From an uncultured Clostridia bacterium (GTDB lineage: Bacteria; Bacillota; Clostridia; Christensenellales; CALWSW01): a stretch of 6,968 nt of DNA. The position numbers and the translations under genes are program-made. The stretch's first letter is position 1. Each line of letters opens with the position of its first letter. Below the pieces are notes generated by a model, which was given only the letters and a program-made list of their open reading frames with translations, was not told the DNA's origin and did not search any database. This document shows positions 5,405 through 6,968 of this stretch, one piece after another. The DNA lies in assembly GCA_937874755.1 (NCBI GenBank), contig CALNBC010000168.1, forward strand, positions 1-6,968. The letters are read 5' to 3'.

Positions 5405-6001
5405 CTATGCCGTTATGCGGATGTTTACTGCAATGTCGGCAGTCGGCTGCGATTCTGCTTCAAAGAGCAGCGAACCGCTACCCTGACCGACTGCGCGCAC
5501 AGCGCATTCGCAGTACAAGAGAAAACTTGGCGCGTCTGGGGATACGTCCACAACCGAATCGTAAGCAACGCCGATTGCCTCTGCGCTTTGGGTATACGGT
5601 CCTACCCCTGACCACCCTAACGCAGGCAGCGTGACCGAAAGTGTGACAGGTACCTTCGCGGCGCCCAAATCAGCGGGCGTTAGGGTGATGTTCTTTCCCG
5701 TATGGCCGTTGACAGAAACGAGAGTTCCGTTGGCTATCCCCATGCTTTGCGCGTAATCCCGAAGGGATAAAAGCTGTTCGCCTACGGTTGAGCCGCTTAT
5801 CTCAGCTATCGCCGCGCTGCCCAGCTGACCGGCGGCTTCTTTGGAACAAAGCGCGTCGATTAGTCCGTTCAACGCGTCTTTAAGTTGGTTGGAGTTGCTG
5901 TCAAAAACCGCCTTCATTTCCTCGGCGGTGCGCGCAGGTCTGTCGGCCTCCGACGACACAGGGTTAATCCAAGTGCCGACCTTGCTTTGTGCTAATTCCA
6001 T
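5405..6001 (-). CDS. Phage tail-fibre-like protein
   Basis: A 198-residue protein. Residues 1-50 are polar and predicted helical (RPARTAEEMKAVFDSNSNQLKDAL), possibly for trimer formation or tail attachment. Residues 95-115 contain SVNGHTGKNITLTPADLGAA, which matches the VNGxTGxxxLTxxDLGAA motif repeated in many tail fibres. The C-terminal part (about 117-198) is beta-rich with alternating hydrophobics, of the kind found at the end of tail or baseplate proteins in Clostridia prophages. The start is ATG 5999-6001, with GGAGG four bases upstream; an upstream in-frame ATG gives 24 more residues but no ribosome binding site. It is far shorter than a typical full fibre, so it may be a tip or adaptor protein or a trimmed remnant. 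It is first in the minus-strand cassette, 50 bp before the endolysin. Confidence 0.75.
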   Translation of the reverse strand: MELAQSKVGTWINPVSSEADRPARTAEEMKAVFDSNSNQLKDALNGLIDALCSKEAAGQLGSAAIAEISGSTVGEQLLSLRDYAQSMGIANGTLVSVNGHTGKNITLTPADLGAAKVPVTLSVTLPALGWSGVGPYTQSAEAIGVAYDSVVDVSPDAPSFLLYCECAVRAVGQGSGSLLFEAESQPTADIAVNIRITA

Positions 6002-6293
6002 ATTGCCTCCGTTTTTTTCAAAAGGGTGGAGCGTTTGCCCGTTGAATGCGGAAAGCGCCGGAGCGAACGGCATTTCCTATGCTTGAGCATAGCGGCGCTA
6101 AAGCGGCATTTCGTGGCACGTTCAGCAGAATCGAAGCCACCACAGTTACAATATATGCATATAATACATTTGGGGTTCTAACAGCAGCTGTCCGCCGTCG
6201 TGCATCGCAAGGTCGAGATAGGCGCATATTAACCTCGAGGGGACCAAATTTTGCGATGTTTTTCCAAAGCACAACAAAAATATTTTTCAGGGC
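6002..6293. other. Non-coding stretch with nested palindromes upstream of the phage cassette
   Basis: I see no credible gene here; the open frames lack ribosome binding sites and recognisable protein. It holds the palindrome CTATGCT-TG-AGCATAG (6077-6092), flanking inverted arms AGCGCCG (6054-6060) and CGGCGCT (6093-6099), and a direct repeat CGGCATTTC (6068-6076, 6104-6112). Also present are a 12-bp palindrome TATATGCATATA (6152-6163) and CCTCGAGG (6233-6240). A clear promoter for the tail gene was not found, although it should lie here. The last part is A/T-tract rich, ahead of the tRNA promoter. Confidence 0.6.
6077..6092. repeat. Perfect 7-bp palindrome with 2-base centre
   Basis: CTATGCT and AGCATAG are exact inverted copies around TG. 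It lies about 80 bases upstream of the tail-fibre start, within the leader or promoter zone of the cassette, so it could be an operator or a leader hairpin. Confidence 0.55.
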
Positions 6294-6322
6294 TTGCATT
6301 TACTCGCAGTATGATTTATAAT
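6294..6322 (+). promoter_or_regulatory. Promoter of the tRNA-Asn gene
   Basis: TTGCAT (6294-6299) and TATAAT (6317-6322) are 17 bases apart, and A/T tracts upstream (6273-6288) resemble an UP element. Transcription would start near 6329, about 19 bases before the mature tRNA. Confidence 0.75.
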
Positions 6323-6347
6323 TCTTCTTGCGCGTTGAAAAAGATAT

Positions 6348-6422
6348 TCCTCAGTAGCTCAGCGGTAGAGCATCCGGCTGTTAACCGGAGGGTCGTAGGT
6401 TCAAACCCTACCTGGGGAGCCA
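6348..6422 (+). tRNA. tRNA-Asn (anticodon GTT)
   Basis: A complete 75-base cloverleaf. The acceptor stem is TCCTCAG with CTGGGGA (6412-6418, one T.G wobble). The D arm is GCTC/GAGC (6357-6360, 6368-6371). The anticodon stem is TCCGG/CCGGA, with loop CTGTTAA placing GTT at 6380-6382. The T arm is GTAGG/CCTAC with loop TTCAAAC. The discriminator base is G and CCA is encoded (6420-6422). It has its own promoter and terminator and stands as a single-gene unit. Its 3' end points away from the phage cassette, which argues against it being that element's integration site. Confidence 0.97.
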
Positions 6423-6493
6423 TTTTCAGATTCGACCCCGATGCAGAATTAAATCCGTCGGGGCCGTTTTTTTATGTATCTATCTGAAAATGG
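6420..6493. repeat. Perfect 12-bp inverted repeat bracketing the tRNA terminator
   Basis: CCATTTTCAGAT (6420-6431) and ATCTGAAAATGG (6482-6493) are exact inverted copies, starting within the encoded CCA and lying on both sides of the terminator stem. An untrimmed transcript could fold into one long stacked hairpin. The length of the match makes chance unlikely. Confidence 0.7.
6433..6473 (+). terminator. Intrinsic terminator after tRNA-Asn
   Basis: The stem CCCCGA (6436-6441) with TCGGGG (6458-6463) is extended by an outer CG/CG pair across one mismatch. It is followed by seven T (6467-6473), ending the tRNA transcript about 50 bases after CCA. Confidence 0.85.
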
Positions 6494-6504
6494 GTGCAAG
6501 CACC
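6493..6504. repeat. Short hairpin GGTGC-AA-GCACC next to the inverted repeat
   Basis: A 5-bp stem with a 2-base loop starting on the last base of the 12-bp repeat arm. The compact hairpin with a nearby guide-like box resembles REP-type or IS200/IS605-type element ends, but no transposase is in the window, so this remains a guess. Confidence 0.35.
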
Positions 6505-6701
6505 AGGTTCTTTTCTATGTTTAATGGATTTCGCACTTTTCAAGGTTAAAAGCATTTCACCTCAAAATGGGACAAAAAACGTCAATTATATGAAAATACG
6601 CACTAAATAGAAGACGTGTTGTTACGTTCATGATAAGATATGAATGAATGGTAAAGACTGGATATTTTAGCAGAAAAGCAATGTAAATAAACATAGAGAG
6701 C

Positions 6702-6730
6702 TTGTCAGGGAAAGTTAGCTATGGTATACT
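6702..6730 (+). promoter_or_regulatory. Strong promoter of the ferritin-like gene
   Basis: TTGTCA (6702-6707) and TATACT (6725-6730) are separated by 17 bases. TGG directly before the -10 forms an extended -10. Each hexamer matches consensus at five of six positions. Start near 6737, giving a leader of about 80 bases. Confidence 0.8.
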
Positions 6731-6776
6731 AATTTATATGTCCAACAGATTAACGTAGAAGCAAAAACATCCCGAC

Positions 6777-6795
6777 CGAATTTATCTAAAATTCG
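6777..6795 (+). promoter_or_regulatory. Leader hairpin before the ferritin-like gene
   Basis: CGAATTT (6777-6783) and AAATTCG (6789-6795) form a perfect 7-bp stem with a 5-base loop, nine bases upstream of the AAGGAGG site (6804-6810). It could stabilise the messenger RNA or affect ribosome access. No T run follows, so it is not a terminator. Confidence 0.5.
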
Positions 6796-6815
6796 TTAAA
6801 AGCAAGGAGGACAAA

Positions 6816-6968
6816 ATGGGTAAAAAATCAGTAAAAATCGCCAATCTCGACGTTGAAAAATTAACAGAAATGCTCAATGCCGCGCTTGCGGAGGAATGGC
6901 TCGCTTATTACCAGTATTGGATAGGTGCCCGCGTTATGGAAGGCCCTATGCGCAGCGAGGTAGAACCC
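6816..6968 (+). CDS. Ferritin-like / Dps-like protein (3' end cut by window edge)
   Basis: Only the first 51 residues are in the window. After a short basic start (MGKKSVKIANLDVEKL), residues 17-40 form a helix with EEWLAYYQYWIGARVMEGPMR. This is the first-helix pattern of bacterioferritin/Dps-like proteins of anaerobes, in which the glutamate of the EEWLAYYQY stretch (E27 or E28) is a likely iron ligand of the dinuclear ferroxidase centre. The remaining ligands (the EExxH helix) lie outside the window. The likely role is iron storage or peroxide detoxification in the cytosol; I infer this from the family only. ATG 6816-6818 has a consensus AAGGAGG five bases upstream, and a strong promoter precedes it. 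It appears to be transcribed independently of the tRNA gene. Confidence 0.85.
   Translation, partial: MGKKSVKIANLDVEKLTEMLNAALAEEWLAYYQYWIGARVMEGPMRSEVEP

Larger units (their letters stand above)
6474..6815. other. AT-rich non-coding stretch between tRNA-Asn and the ferritin-like gene
   Basis: No open frame of note. From left to right it holds one arm of the 12-bp inverted repeat, a short hairpin GGTGC-AA-GCACC (6493-6504) and two near-identical boxes, CTGAAAATGGG (6484-6494) and CTCAAAATGGG (6561-6571). About 100 bases without obvious structure follow, then the ferritin promoter (6702-6730) and leader hairpin (6777-6795). Base composition is clearly more AT-rich than in the rest of the window. 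Confidence 0.6.

Noticed and set aside
6002..6073. 24-residue extension of the tail-fibre-like protein
   Set aside because: The upstream ATG lacks a ribosome binding site; the internal ATG at 5999-6001 has GGAGG and begins a polar helical stretch that looks like a natural start.
6018..6321. Overlapping open frames on both strands between the tail gene and the tRNA
   Set aside because: They lack credible ribosome binding sites, have no recognisable protein character and overlap palindromes and the tRNA promoter.
6348..6422. tRNA-Asn as the integration site of the phage cassette
   Set aside because: Integration normally uses the tRNA 3' end and places the element downstream of it. Here the cassette lies on the 5' side, and I found no copy of the tRNA 3' end near the left boundary (4150-4230).
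6251..6487. Plus-strand open frame across the tRNA
   Set aside because: It runs through the complete tRNA-Asn and its terminator; the reading frame is incidental.
6725..6738. PerR- or Fur-type operator over the ferritin promoter
   Set aside because: Only the outer TATA bases are symmetric; the centre does not match the known consensus.
1..6968. CRISPR array, toxin-antitoxin pair or insertion sequence with transposase
   Set aside because: I saw no regularly spaced repeats, no small paired genes of that type and no transposase coding region.

Overview
The window looks like a piece of the chromosome of a Gram-positive anaerobe of the Clostridia type. I infer this from protein families, strong AGGAGG-type ribosome binding sites, frequent TTG starts, a tRNA gene with an encoded CCA, and a mid-range GC content that falls sharply at the right end. 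No marker allows a genus call.

Positions 1-2539 (minus strand) hold a leftward cluster: a fold-type I PLP enzyme of the Orn/Lys/Arg decarboxylase family, then a complete HAD phosphatase 36 bp downstream, then a second related HAD phosphatase that runs off the left edge. A divergent control region (about 2540-2637) separates this cluster from the rightward genes. It has overlapping promoter-like elements, a perfect inverted repeat and a 12-bp-period direct repeat.

Positions 2628-4150 (plus strand) hold an unrecognised three-helix membrane protein and a DUF3267-type membrane metalloprotease with an HELLH motif.

Positions 4190-6001 (minus strand) are an isolated phage-derived cassette, transcribed leftward: a tail-fibre-like protein, an M15-type peptidoglycan peptidase with a C-terminal peptidoglycan-binding domain, and a holin-like three-helix protein. 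A clean intrinsic terminator closes the cassette. No other phage genes are visible, so it is either a prophage remnant or a retained lysis module.

Positions 6002-6347 are non-coding, with nested palindromes and then a tRNA promoter. A tRNA-Asn(GTT) gene follows at 6348-6422 with its own terminator, which is bracketed by a perfect 12-bp inverted repeat. An AT-rich non-coding stretch then leads through a strong promoter and a leader hairpin to the start of a ferritin-like/Dps-like gene cut by the right edge.

Most genes are ordinary housekeeping or accessory genes. The parts most worth a second look are the orphan lysis cassette, the divergent control region with the ambiguous start of the membrane protein, and the repeats around the tRNA.
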